Origin: Verticillium longisporum
Lineage: Eukaryota; Ascomycota; Sordariomycetes; Glomerellales; Plectosphaerellaceae
Reading direction: 5' to 3'
DNA length: 64,000 nucleotides
Assembly (NCBI GenBank): GCA_019188255.1
Contig: JAETXT010000009.1
Span: 1,798,001-1,862,000 of the forward strand
A program made the translations under genes and the position numbers. Each line of letters opens with the position of its first letter. The stretch's first letter is position 1. This document shows, one piece after another, positions 11,001 to 22,075 of this stretch. The notes below the pieces were generated by a model. That model was not told the DNA's origin. It did not search any database and saw only the letters and a program-made list of their open reading frames with translations.

Positions 11001-14000
11001 CTCGTCAAGATTCGAGTCATCGACTATTGCCGAAATGATGAAGTCGGAGGCAGTCGCAATCATTCTCGAGCTGCTCAAAGCAGCCAGTGATGCGGACGAA
11101 GAGAGGAAGCCGCGGGTAAGTTTGGTAGGCCTTGTCTGTCCGTGGTCTTTCGACTGATTCGCTATCATAGATCGTCAACGCATTGACCTGGATGGCAACA
11201 AAGGTCATGGCTCCTAACCGGGAGCCAAGATCCAAGAAACATTCAGCTAACATCATCGGCCGATTTCTCGAATCTTACATGCTAGGGTCGATTTCCCGGC
11301 TGGTCGATGTGATTAACGACCGCATGTTGAGTGCGCCACCAGTCGAGGAACAACTGCAGTGCCTTCGAGCCATGGAGGAGATGATCAGGCTCTGCAAAGC
11401 CTATGTTCGGGGTGCGCGGCCTCAGGTAAGATATATTGAATCATGGTCACTTGATCTGTGCTGACATTCTAGATCACCGCCTGCCTGCTATCCGCATTGG
11501 AACGCGACCACCTGAGGAAGGCCGCGTTGTCATGTTGGGTCGCTCTGCTCACTCATCTGGAAGAAGAAGACATCGAGGTCCTCTTGGAACCCACGATATT
11601 CATCATCAAATTCTACTGGAGGCAATACGATGACTCATGTCGGGCCATGGCAGTGGCATTAATCCATCAAGTCCTAAAGGACTTTCCTGATGTAGTTGAT
11701 AGGACGATCAAGGTTCTGCCGACGCTCAAGGATATACCAGAGCTTTCCAGTATTGAAGCTAAGCTCTCTTCTTTGAGACCATCTTTGGACCCGCGGGGAG
11801 CATTCGTCGTCTTTGCGGAACGCTTATCTCATCAAAACTCAGGCGTTGTTCTCCTAGCGCTCGAAGAGCTGGTGGAGTACCTCAAAGACAACCAGGGCTA
11901 CCTACACAGTTCGGCCATCAGCGAGCAGCCCGACAGTGTCGTCACCACACTCTTGCGGTCTCTGCTAGACTGTGCAGCAAAAGTCGGCACGTTGGACATC
12001 GTCGTAGCTGGCGCCTGTACACAATGCATCGGACTCATCGGCTGCTTAGACTCGAACCGGATTGAGACTACGCGCGAGTCAAAGTCGATGGCTGTGCTGC
12101 ACAACTTTGAGGATTCTCAAGAGACAACAGATTTCGTGTTATTCATCCTGGAGGAGGTCTTGGTCAAAGCTTTTCTCTCCACTACTGACACAAGACTGCA
12201 AGGCTTTTTGTCTTTTGCGATGCAGGATCTTATGCAGAAAGTCGATCTTCAGTCTGCCTTGGCCTCATCGACGAAAATACCAAACAGCACGAGATCTGCC
12301 GAAGGAAATAGTGTCTACCGGAAGTGGATTGCTCTGCCTGAGAGTGTGCGGGAGGTTCTGAGCCCCTTTCTGACCTCCAGATATCTGCTGGCACCAGCCA
12401 AGATCCCACCAGCAGAGTATCCCATCTTTCAGCCTGGCAAGTCGTACGTCCAGTGGGTTAGAGTGTTTGTACTGGACCTTTTGCAGCGGCCACTCAACGA
12501 ACATGCGCGTCTTGTTTTCGAGCCGTTGAGTCGTCTCATCCGAGTCAAGGACGTCTCAGTCGCCGAATTCCTACTTCCCTACCTGGTGATCCACGTCATT
12601 GTAGGCAACAAGAGCACGCAGAATGAGCGTGATCGTGTCACAAATGAGCTTGTCAACATCCTGCGACACCAGATAAGGGACGACGCGACTTATGCAGAAC
12701 GAGACGACATGAAGTTATACTGTGAGGTAAGTTCAAACTACATTGCTTACGCACAGGCAAACCACTCACATAAGATAGGCCGTCTTTCGTGTTTTTGATT
12801 ACGCCATGAAGTGGGTGCAGGAGAATGGTCGAAATGCAAAGTCTGACCTCAAAGCCCTTGACCGTGTCAAGTCTGTCGTCGGCATGATTTCACCAGAGCT
12901 CAGATCACAGCGAGCGATGGATTGTAAGGAGTACTCACGAGCCTTGTTCTATCTCGAGCACCATGCGCAGGGGCTCGAGTTGAAGCAAGGCGATCCCTCC
13001 GAACGGACGCGACTTCTGGAAAGACTCCAGGACATATATACTCAAATCGACGAGCCAGATGGACTCGATGGTATATCCGCCCGCCTGCACGTCCTCGACG
13101 TCAATCAGCAAATCCTCAGTCACCGAAAAGCAGGCAGGTGGACAGCTGCGCAGACGTGGTACGAGATCAAGCTTGCGGAGGAGCCTAATAATGTCGACAT
13201 TCAAGTCGATCTGCTTACCTGTCTGCAGCAGTCTGGGCAGCATGGTATGTCGTGAATGGAAAGTTACATGAGCAGTACAACTAACGAGTAGCAGACGTTT
13301 TACTGAATCACGTTGAGGGCATGCACTTGGACGTCACCTCCGAGAACCGAATAGTGCCCTTTGCAGTCGAAGCAGCCTGGGCCACAAGCAGATGGGACAC
13401 TCTTTCCAAATACGCTGGAAGGTTTCATGGAGACTTCATGGAAGACTTCAATGTAGGGATTGCGAAGCTCTTTGATTCGATGCGTCAAGGAAAATCCACC
13501 CGAACGAAATTCACAGAGACGCTCGACCTTATGCGGAAGAAGATTGCGTCTGGCCTGACATACACAGCTACGTCTTCGTTGCAAGCATCGCATGAGCTCA
13601 TGTTGCGGTGCCATATCCTCACGGACATTGAGCTCATTACTCAGGAGCGGGAGGTTGATGGCCCTCAACACCAGGCAACGTTGAAGCTTCTAGAGCGTCG
13701 TCTGGAGGTTTTGGGTGCCTATGTCTACGACAAGCAATACGTTCTGAGCATCCGCCGTGCCGCAATGCAGCTTTCGCAGTGAGATACACCAGTTGTCTGC
13801 TCTTCAGACCACCAGTACTGACGAATTTCTCAGACCCATCTATTCAGACATTGACATATCCTCTCTGTGGCTATCCACTGCAAAACTTGCCAGGAAAGCT
13901 AATTCGATGCAGCAGTCCCTCAACGCCGTGCTCCACGCGTCCAAATTGGGAGATGACTCGGCTGTCATTGAGAATGCCAAGCTTCTCTGGAAGGACGGGC

Positions 14001-16073
14001 ACCCGCGAAAGGCGATACAAGTCCTGCAGGGCGCCATTGACGCCAACAAGTTTGCAACACAAGTCAACAACAGCACAAGTTCTTCCAAGGGCATGGACAT
14101 GCAACAGAGGTACTTGACCGCTCGAGCGCAGTTGACGCTCGCTAAATGGCTGGACGCTGCTGGCCAGACACACGTGATCAACCTGCGAGAGAAGTATCAA
14201 CAAGCACCGAAGACGCTCTCCATGTGGGAAAAGGGTCACTTCTTCCTGGGGAGACACTACAAGAAACTCATGGAGTCAGAACAGACCCTCAAGCTTGACC
14301 ACCAAAGTGACGCCTACCTGCAGGGCGAGATTGCGAGACTGGTCATCGAGAACTATCTACGGTCGCTCAGCTACGGCACGAAATACCTGTTCCAGACGCT
14401 GCCCAGGATATTGACGCTTTGGCTGGAGCTCGGGGCCCAGGTCGACAAGCCGCCCGAAGGCAAGATCTCCGTGTCACGCGAGCTCCACAAGAGACGTGTC
14501 GAGCAGCTGAACATGCTGCATAAATTCCTCGACAAGTACATCATCAAGCTACCGGCGTTTATCTTCTATACAGCACTGCCCCAGATTGTGGCCCGTATCG
14601 CACACCCGAGCCAGCACGTCTTCGACCGACTGAAAAACATCTTGGTCAAGGTGGTGGAGGCGTATCCGCGACAGGCGTTGTGGGGTCTTTTTGGTATCAT
14701 GACGACGAAGCAGGCCACGGAGAGGCGGGAAAGAGGCCAGAGGATTCTGCAAACCCTGCGAAGTGTGTCAGCCAGAGTAGAGAATGGCAGCTACGACCTC
14801 AAGACGCTCCTTCGAATGGGAGAGAAGCTGGCGGAGCAGCTGTTGCTGGCCTGCAACAACGGCAACTTTCAGAGCAATCGGACAACCAAGGCGAGCATCA
14901 CGCGCGACCTCAACTTCAATCACAAGTGTACACCGTGTCCACTGGTGGTGCCGATCGAAGCGTGTCTCACGGCGACACTGCCGACACTGGCAGACAATGT
15001 GCGCCGATACAAGGCCTTCTCGCGCGACGTCGTGACGATCGACTCGTTCCTTGACGAGGTTCTCGTGCTGGGTTCGCTCGCGAAACCGCGACGGTTGACG
15101 GCGCGGGGTCGGACGGAAAGAACTACATGCTGCTCATCAAGCCCAAGGACGACCTGCGGACGGACCAGAGGCTGATGGAATTCAACGCCATGATCAACCG
15201 GTCGCTGAAGCGCGATGCCGAATCGAGCCGGCGGCAGCTGTACATCAGGACGTACGCGGTGACGCCGCTCAACGAGGAGTGCGGCATCATTGAGTGGGTG
15301 GACGGACTGAAGACGCTGCGCGACATTTTGCTGGAGCAGTACAAGATGCGCGGGACGCACCCCGACTACAACGCCATCAAGCGCATGATGAAGGATGCGG
15401 TGACGGGCACGAGCAACATTCACCTGTTCACAGAGGGGGTGCTCGGGACATTCCCGCCGGTGCTTCACCACTGGTTCATCGAGCAGTTCCCGCACCCGGC
15501 CGTGTGGTTCGCGGCACGGCTCAAGTACACGCGGTCGTGTGCCGTCATGTCCATGGTGGGGACGATTCTGGGCCTCGGCGACAGACACGGCGAGAACGTG
15601 CTGTTGGAGAAGGATAACGGCGGCATATTCCACGTCGTCTTCAACTGCCTCTTCGTCAAGGGGCGGACATTTGGCGAGTCGGAAAGGGAGCCGTTCCTGC
15701 GGACGAACAACATGGTGACGGCCATGGGGATGCCCGGGTTCGAGGGCCCGTAGCGCGGGTGCAGCGCACTGACGCAGGGCATCCACCGGCAGCGGGAGGA
15801 GACGCTCATGCCGATCCTCGAGGCCTATATCTGCGACCCGACGGTGGACCTGCAAAAGGTCAAGAAGTCGAGCCGCGCGGTGGTGGCGCCGGGGAGGTCA
15901 GACTGGAACCGCCGTACGTGGTGGACAGCATCAAGCGCAAGGTACGGGGTTGCTCCCGAATGAGAGCATCCCGCTGGGTGTCGAGGGATAGATACGTCGA
16001 GGAGCTCATCAGCCAGGCGGTCGATCCCAGAAACCTATCGGCCATGTACATTGGATGGTGTCCTTTCCTATAG
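8074..16073 (+). CDS. MEC1: ATR/Mec1-family DNA-damage checkpoint kinase (UvsB/Mus-9 type), 3' end disrupted
   Basis: Twelve exons: 8074-8728, 8788-9440, 9493-9776, 9836-10231, 10280-10444, 10494-10590, 10639-11115, 11171-11425, 11473-12726, 12779-13244, 13295-13778 and 13834-16073. All eleven introns are 47-59 nt and phase-consistent. The product would be about 2470 residues, the normal size for ATR/Mec1. Order: HEAT-type N-terminal repeats, FAT region (about exons 10-12), PI3K-like kinase with GSDGKNY, the CGIIEWV hinge and the catalytic loop GLGDRHGEN (15570-15596), then the FATC end SAMYIGWCPF. The family senses RPA-coated ssDNA with its Ddc2/ATRIP partner and signals replication stress in the nucleus. 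Exons 1-11 are clean, but exon 12 has a 1-base loss at 15105-15108, an in-frame TAG at 15751, further shifts after 15890, and Val where the Mg-binding Asp of the DFD/DFN motif is expected (15637-15639). As written it cannot encode an active kinase: either a decaying gene or assembly error. Confidence 0.85.
15103..16073 (+). other. Lesion zone in the kinase/FATC exon
   Basis: Reading the expected ATR protein through requires changing frame near 15105 (G run of 4 where 5 restores frame), passing the TAG at 15751-15753, shifting at 15891-15894 (again four Gs where five fit), at 15946-15949 (same pattern), and removing a tandem GATA duplication at 15987-15994. Between these points the conserved residues are present, so the DNA is homologous throughout and not replaced. 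The three G-run losses look like homopolymer undercalls; the TAG and the two Asp-to-Val codons (15637, 15655) do not. Confidence 0.75.
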
Positions 16074-16104
16074 AGGGGTGGTCTTTTTCTATAGAGGGGT
16101 GGTA
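16062..16104. repeat. Short tandem duplication at the ATR gene 3' end
   Basis: The segment CTATAGAGGGGTGGT occurs twice, about 22 bp apart (from 16067 and from 16089). The first copy contains the gene's TAG stop, so the stop codon context is duplicated just downstream. Confidence 0.8.
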
Positions 16105-16844
16105 CTGATAGGCGCATGGTCATGGTTCTGTTGGTCAGAGTTGGGAATATATCGAGTATGATGTTTCTGATGGTTATTATGTCAAGCTTCTAGACTGCCA
16201 GCCGAGTCACAGGCTTCGTCGTGTGCCCAAGCATGGAGGGTAAGGTAGGTACCTCCCTACCTTAGGCCTTAGGTAGGTGGGAGGCTGAGGACAGCGCCAG
16301 CCCCTGTAAGTCTCGCCGTAATATCAACCCCTGAGGCGCTGGGGCCTTGTTCTTTAGGGCTGTCTCCCAGGGCAAGTACGGCGGACCACCCGCTGGCACC
16401 TGCCGTTCCTCTACCCAACAATGTAATGTCACATCATCATGCCAGGCAGGCGCGGCCCAGGGTAGCAGCGCCGCCTTCTTATCACTCGGCAGCTTTTTGC
16501 CAGCCTCGGGCCACGACCACTTTCCCTCCTTCGTTTGCGTCTCATTCACTTCAACCCCTCGCAAGCCAGAAGTTTTCCTCTGCTTCGTGACCTTTCTCAA
16601 GCACACGTCGCCCGTCTTCTGCTGCCATCAGAGCTATTGCGCCCCAGACAACCGTCACGATCCTTGGTCGCCAGGCAGCTTCTCCAAGAACCCGCATCGT
16701 AGCCCCAACGACTCCAGGCTTGTGACCCTCTGCGACAGACAATCATCGTTCTGTCATTCACGGCCAGCGACACTTCCGACAGTATCGGCTGTTTTCCTGC
16801 GCACCCTTTATTTCCACAGCGCGAAGCACAGAGAAGCAGTCAAC
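16105..16844. other. Intergenic; promoter and leader of the PARP-finger gene
   Basis: A long open frame runs from about 16347 to 16928 through the next gene's start and first intron, but it shows no domain or splice support and I treat it as leader/promoter. An AGGTAGGTACCT palindromic word lies near 16245-16275. Confidence 0.5.
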
Positions 16845-18107
16845 ATGTCGTCCTATCGAATCGGTCAGTTCCCTTCCATGCTGCTTGCGCTTGCACCCAG
16901 GCGTCTCAACGTCACGCGTCACGCATGACGCGCCGAGATCTATCAAGCTCATTCCCCAGCCGACCACAAAACTGCACAAAACTGACATGCGTTCCTCCCC
17001 TCCCAGAGGTCTCCGCCAACAACCGCGCCGGCTGCCAGGATAGCGTCTGCAAGGCCACCGCGACCAAGTGCCTCAAGGGCCAGCTGCGCTTCGGCACGTG
17101 GACCGAGATTCAGGAACACGGCAGCTTCCGCTGGAAGCACTGGGGATGCGTCTCCGGCAAGCAGATTGAGGGCCTGCGCGAGACATGCTCGCGTGGCGGC
17201 GACGCATTCGACTTTGATGCCATCGACGGCTATGATGAGATGGCCGATTATCCCGACCTGCAGGCCAAGATTCGCGAGGCGGTTGAGCAGGGTCACATTG
17301 CGCCCGAGGATTTCAATGGCGTATGTTGTCTTTCTATTCATTGCGCCTCGTCTCCAAAAGGTGGCATGGCGCAAGTCACGGTTCGACATCAGCGATGATG
17401 CTAATCTCACCTAGGACCCCGAGTACAACAAGCTCGGCCAACGCGCCATCCGCGGTCGTGCAGCCGTGACCAAGGCCAAGGCTGGAGAGAATGACGATGC
17501 GGCAAAGGACGAAGAGGCCGAAAAAGCACCTGCCAAGGGTAAGAAACGTGGCCGCAAGGCCGCTGACGACGAGGGCGAGCCTGAAGCTGCAGAGGACACC
17601 AAGTCGAAGAAGCGCACCAAGACTGCCGCCGCTGCTTCGATCAAGGACGAGGAGGAGGAAAAGCCCAAGCCCAAGCCCAAGGGCAAGACTGCCAAGACTG
17701 CTGTCAAGGCGGAGGAGTCTGACGACGAGAAGCCGAAACCAAAGGCAAGGGGCAAGGCTGCCAAGGCCGCTGTCAAGAAGGAGGACCCAGAAGACGAGAC
17801 CAATGACGTTCCCGTCACAAAAACCAAGGCCAAGCGCGGCAAGGCTGCCGCTGCTGTCAAGGCCGAGGACGAGGAAGAGCCCAAACCGAAGCGGGGGGCC
17901 AAGCGTACTGCGGCTAAAAAGACTGTTGTCGAAGAGTCGGAGTCTGAGGACGAGGACGAGGAGGAGCCTGTTCCCAAGCCCAAGGCCAAGAAGGCTGCCG
18001 CTGCCAAGGGTAGAAAGAAGGCAGAGGCTGCTAAGGAGGAGGACAGCAACGATGCGCCTGCCGCAGCACCCAAGCGAAGGAGCCGCAGGAGTGCAGGTGG
18101 AGCTTGA
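16845..18107 (+). CDS. Stand-alone PARP-type zinc-finger protein with Lys/Pro-rich tail
   Basis: Exons 16845-16863, 17007-17320 and 17415-18107 give 341 aa; the 143-nt and 94-nt introns have GTCAGT/GTATGT donors and the phases fit. Residues 5-95 form a zf-PARP domain: Cys16-x4-Cys21 (an expanded spacing), then RFGTW, and the His51-x2-Cys54 of KHWGC, followed by a compact helical segment to about residue 105. From about 130 on, the protein is a repetitive basic/acidic tail (KPKPKPKGK-type and EDEEE blocks) resembling AT-hook-like or histone-H1-like chromatin tails. No PARP catalytic domain follows, so the finger is used alone, as in several fungal proteins thought to bind nicked or broken DNA. 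Nuclear DNA binding is inferred from the finger and tail; the cellular role is unknown. It lies 772 bp after the ATR-like gene in the same direction, but nothing shows co-regulation. Confidence 0.85.
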
Positions 18108-18453
18108 TGTTGTGCCTCTTGGATGGTAGCGAGCCATCAGTAGACTACTTTGTTCTGGGGTTGTGTCATTCAAGTCTGACCAGCGGCGGTCTTTGAAAAT
18201 GAACGTTTTGCGTCAGTTCGAGCTCAAGGCAGCGGCAAGTGTTGCTGCAAGCGTTACTGGAATAGGGTATGGGTCAGTACAGGGCCACGCTTTGGCCATG
18301 CTCGTTGTATTATATAGGAACGGTTGACGACAACGCTTTTCCATGTATGGTGAGAGCAAGTAATAATTCACCTCAAACCTTTGGTATCTGCCTGTCTACA
18401 TAGTCGTGAACGTCGTGGTCAAATCGTAGACTTCATTCGTAACTGCCTCTCCT
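18108..18453. other. Convergent 3' region
   Basis: A 346-bp gap between the 3' ends of the PARP-finger gene and the minus-strand gene ending at 18454. It should hold both polyadenylation regions; no gene is visible. Confidence 0.6.
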
Positions 18454-19987
18454 CTATGCGGCCCCAATCGTTGTCCACTTGGCCAGCAACTCGTTTACGA
18501 TTTTCGAGTCATTCTCACTGCCGTCAAATTCCTCGTCCTCCATCTGGGGGACACCAATGTCGACCTCGTCCTCTTCCTCGCCGAAACCTCCAAAGGACGC
18601 CTCGACGACATTGGTGTAGGATTGCTCTCCGCTCCTCGTCGACGGGTGATGAAAAATGACCTCGCTGTAGGTGATGTGCTGAGGAGGAGGCATAGCATCG
18701 CTGGCGTATGGGCTACCGTCCACAGGCGAATAGCTCGGAGAGACCGTAGAGTAGCCCGGCGACGCCAATTCATACGGCACCGCCGGCGAGTAGGGCGTGA
18801 ACGGCCGCGTGCGGTCGTCGAGCGGCGGCCTGAACGGCGGAAGCGCCGCGCCGAGACGCGGACTCGGTCTCGCGGCGGCGCGGTCGCCTTCTTTTTGTCT
18901 CCTCGTCAGTGGGGGCTTCTCCTCGGGAGAAGGGGTCTTGCGGTGAGTCTTACTTCGTTCCAGCTCCGGCTCCGGATCCGGGGGGCTCGGTCCCGCTACC
19001 TCAATGAGCCGCTCGTGCAAGCGCTTCACGGCCTCGGACGTGTCAAAGGAAGAGGCGACACCCCCGGACGCCGCCGCCAGTCGCGCCGCCTCGCCCTGCT
19101 CCAGTCGACGCAGGTGGCCCGCCAGTTCCGCGTACTGCGCCGTCGGGATCTCGGGTCTGGGCTCGGCCGCCACGAGCTGCTCGAGAAGCTTGCAGCCGAG
19201 GAGGAGCTCGCCCGCCACTTTCGGCCGTCCCTGCTCGTCGCGCGGCGGCGATGCCGTGCCGAGCGCGCCGAAAGTGCCCCCGTCCTTTTCGTACGGCGGC
19301 AGCCCATTGTCGCCGCCTCGGGCCGCCATTTCCCTTTCCAGGAGGGCCAGGCTCCCGATGACGCGCCTCCTGTACGCCTTTTCCTCCTCGTCCATGGCGC
19401 TGGAAAAGTCACAAGTCAGTCCAGCACCAGAACGACCCCATTCAGGACTTAAAACTCAGAAAGTGACGTGACATCCCCCTCAAAAAAGAAGAAGAAGAAG
19501 AAGAAGAAGGAGAAGGAAAAACGCACCGCCCCTTGACGTCCCGCGCATACCCCAAAACCTGCAACATGAGCCCCAGCCCAGCCTTCAGCCGTTCCAGCCT
19601 ATCCCGGAGCCCCTCCAGCCTCTCGCGCCCCAGCGCCCAGCGCACCCTCTCGACAGCCCGGCCGCCGCGCCCGCCGCGCATCCGCGCGAGGCTCTGCCCG
19701 AGCAGCGCGTCGACCTCCCCGAACACGGCTAGGCAGTCGCCGACGGCGGCCCGGGCGGCGGCGACGGCGGCGTGCGAGGCCGTGGCGCCGGACGCGGCGT
19801 CGGCCTCGAGCAGCGCGGCGAGCTCGCGCGCGACGGTCGCCGTCAGGGACATGTCGCTCGCGAGGGCGCGGGCGTCGGCGGGGGCCGAGGCGAGGGTGCG
19901 CGCGAGGGTGTAGAGCTGCAGGGAGAGGCGGGCGCCGAACTCGGCGAGGGCGAGCGACGACGCGATGAGGCCTACGAGTTCGGCCAT
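18454..19987 (-). CDS. Protein with fungal STAND-like N-terminal domain (PigL_N/Fungal_N type)
   Basis: Two exons, 19987-19527 and 19399-18454, joined over a 127-nt intron (GTGCGT...CAG; phase 2) give 468 aa. The start MAELVGLIASSLALAEF, with an amphipathic Leu/Ala-rich helical bundle to about residue 150, is the hallmark N-terminal module seen in many fungal NACHT/STAND and related proteins. Here no NACHT, ankyrin or WD40 part follows; instead the second half is helical to about residue 260 and then Pro/Ser/Tyr-rich and acidic (SPGYSTVSPSYSPVDGSPY), probably disordered. It could be a truncated or signalling-adaptor version of the STAND architecture, or a conserved family of its own. In-frame upstream codons reach to about 20092, but the MAEL start is the typical one. 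Head-to-tail with the next minus-strand gene. Confidence 0.75.
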
Positions 19988-20341
19988 GGTGCGGTGCTCG
20001 CGAGCGGGAGCGGTGGCATGGCAGTGAGCCTTTCTCCCCCCTCTTCTCGTATTGTTGAGGGGAGGTCGTCGATCATCGTTCGGCTTAGTCATGACATGTT
20101 CCCCTTTCGAGTGAAGACGCAGATCATCACGAGAAAATCACTCGACGCAGCCAGCTCTGGCTTACAAACGAGCCATCAGGAGAAAAAGTAGTCCAGTTCA
20201 GTCTATGATAGTTTGTACCGTCCCCGTCGCTATGTTGCCGTAGCATCTCATCAATCACATGCGGCCGTTACGTCGTAGATGAGATAAGATCCCATCTCAA
20301 AACCCCTGCTCAGGCTAGAAAATTGGTCGTGGCACGTGTCT

Positions 20342-22075
20342 TTAGTATCCCCTTCGCATGGCGTTCCGCGAGCTGTCATAGACAAACTCCCGCTCCGTCA
20401 CCCGCTCATCGAGATATTTGCTGCGCGGCTTTCCGTATCGCTGCTGCTCCCGCCATTCATGCTCCCACCGCGCACGGTCTTTGCGGTGCCTGCGTATCGT
20501 CTCGGTCAACTGGATGAGCTCTAGTACGTTGTCCTGCAGAGATGGGTTAGCATGGCTGTCACAGCCAAGGCAAGCCAGGACAAGCCGAGGCAATGCGTCG
20601 CACTCACGTATTTGAGGTACTGCATCACATAGAAGAAGTCCTCCGTCTCCTCAAAGTCATAGCCACACTCAATGAGGGCTTCACGACAGACGAGATCTCT
20701 CGTGATCTCCGTCCACATCTGATCCTGCTTGGGTTTCGGCGGAGCACGGGACGAGCCACGACGGTCGCGCGACCGGTCAATTTCAATCTCCAGCTCGCGT
20801 TCATATCCTCCCAGCCGTTCGCGCGAGTCTCGTGGCGCCGCCGGGAGTGGGGCGGGAGCCGGTGCGGGCACCATCTGGCCGTCGCGCTCAGGGATAAACT
20901 TGGTCCTGCGCACGCCGCTATAACGCTGCCAGGACGTGTCGGTTGATCCGCCGCCGACGCCATCCATGCGTACCCCCTCCGTGCCAGGAGGCACATCAAC
21001 AATGGTCCAGTCCTTGGTGGCGCCGTTCCATGCCTCGCCCATGCGACCGCGAGAGTCAATCTTGGACGTGATGAACTCGGCCTCCTCATCGACAGGTGAG
21101 CGGAGAGGCGCGGCCGAGTGAGCCCGACGACGCTGGCCGCCATGGGTGTGATAGTGGGGATCCTCCACGCGGAGTGAGTCCCGCTTATTGCTCACAACGA
21201 GCTCATGTCCGTGGGCGTGGATGTGGGGGGAACGTCGCTCCTGGCTGGGCTCGCGATGGCGACTGCTGGACCGATGAACGTCGACGTTGGTTCTGCCGCG
21301 GGAGGTGATGATGTCGATATCAAGCTGCCTCTCTTCGGTTCGGATGGACGGGCGCGGGGCCGGGCGCGGGGGCGGGGGCGGGCTGGGCACTCGAGTCACA
21401 CCTAGCGCAGGTCAGCAGTGTCGTCAACTCATCTCAGGGCCGGCACACATGCTTACCGTGATCAATGTCCCGATAGTGCGTAATGACTTCTCTCTCAATG
21501 GTCGGTCCGCGAATGACAGGTGGAGGGGGAGGTGGGGGAGACGGCGAGGGGGAGGGCACGCGCTCAGGAATTCGTTCCCTCTCTCTCTGGATGATGCGAA
21601 TGCGATCCCGCTCCCGCTCTCGGTCGAAGGAGGAAGACCGGCGACGTCGTACTGGCGAAGGCGACCTCTCAACGTATCGCATGGGAGCCCTGACGGGAGC
21701 AGGTGGTGGTACAGGCTCTCGCAGGCGCTCGCGTTCGTTAATGCGAATGCGCTCACGTTCGCGCTCTTCGTTGATGTGAGGCGGGGTAAGGCTGCGGGCT
21801 CTCCTCGTCATGACCATGTGCTCGTGGCGTACAGGACTGGGACTTCGAAAACGAGGCCGAGCGACTTCGCGCGTCTCGACATCGCGCTGACGAAGGACCA
21901 GTGGCCCTGCCTCTTGAGGTCGGGGGTCGTCGCGGAGGAAGGCTAGGCGGTCACTCTCACGTTCGCGATCTTGAATGCGGACATCGTCATAGGTGGATTG
22001 AGGGCGCCGGCGACCGGCAGACGAGGGAGGTGCGTCGTAATAGCGATCGTCATAGTCGCTGCCCCGGTAGGCCAT
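20342..22075 (-). CDS. Arg-rich fungal protein, DUF8035-like
   Basis: Three exons, 22075-21457, 21401-20608 and 20533-20342, with 55- and 74-nt introns and matching phases (1, 0), give 534 aa. The first two thirds are disordered and dominated by Arg/Glu repeats (RERERERI-like), Ser-Pro pairs and a poly-Pro run near residues 185-195. Around residues 290-340 there is an ordered-looking stretch (WQRYSGVRRTKFIPE). The C-terminal ~110 residues (WTEITRDLVCREALIECGYDFEET...FFYVMQYLKY, then a charged helix) look like a globular helical domain that fungi share, which I believe is the DUF8035 type; this name is from memory. SR-like composition suggests RNA- or chromatin-linked function, but that is inference. 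The start MAYRGSDYDDRYYD is the first ATG of the exon. Confidence 0.75.

Noticed and set aside
16347..16928. A 193-residue open frame on the plus strand
   Set aside because: It overlaps the start and first intron of the PARP-finger gene, has no domain-like composition and no splice support; treated as leader sequence.
18622..21946. Long plus-strand Arg-rich frames opposite the two minus-strand genes
   Set aside because: They are antisense shadows of GC-rich coding exons.
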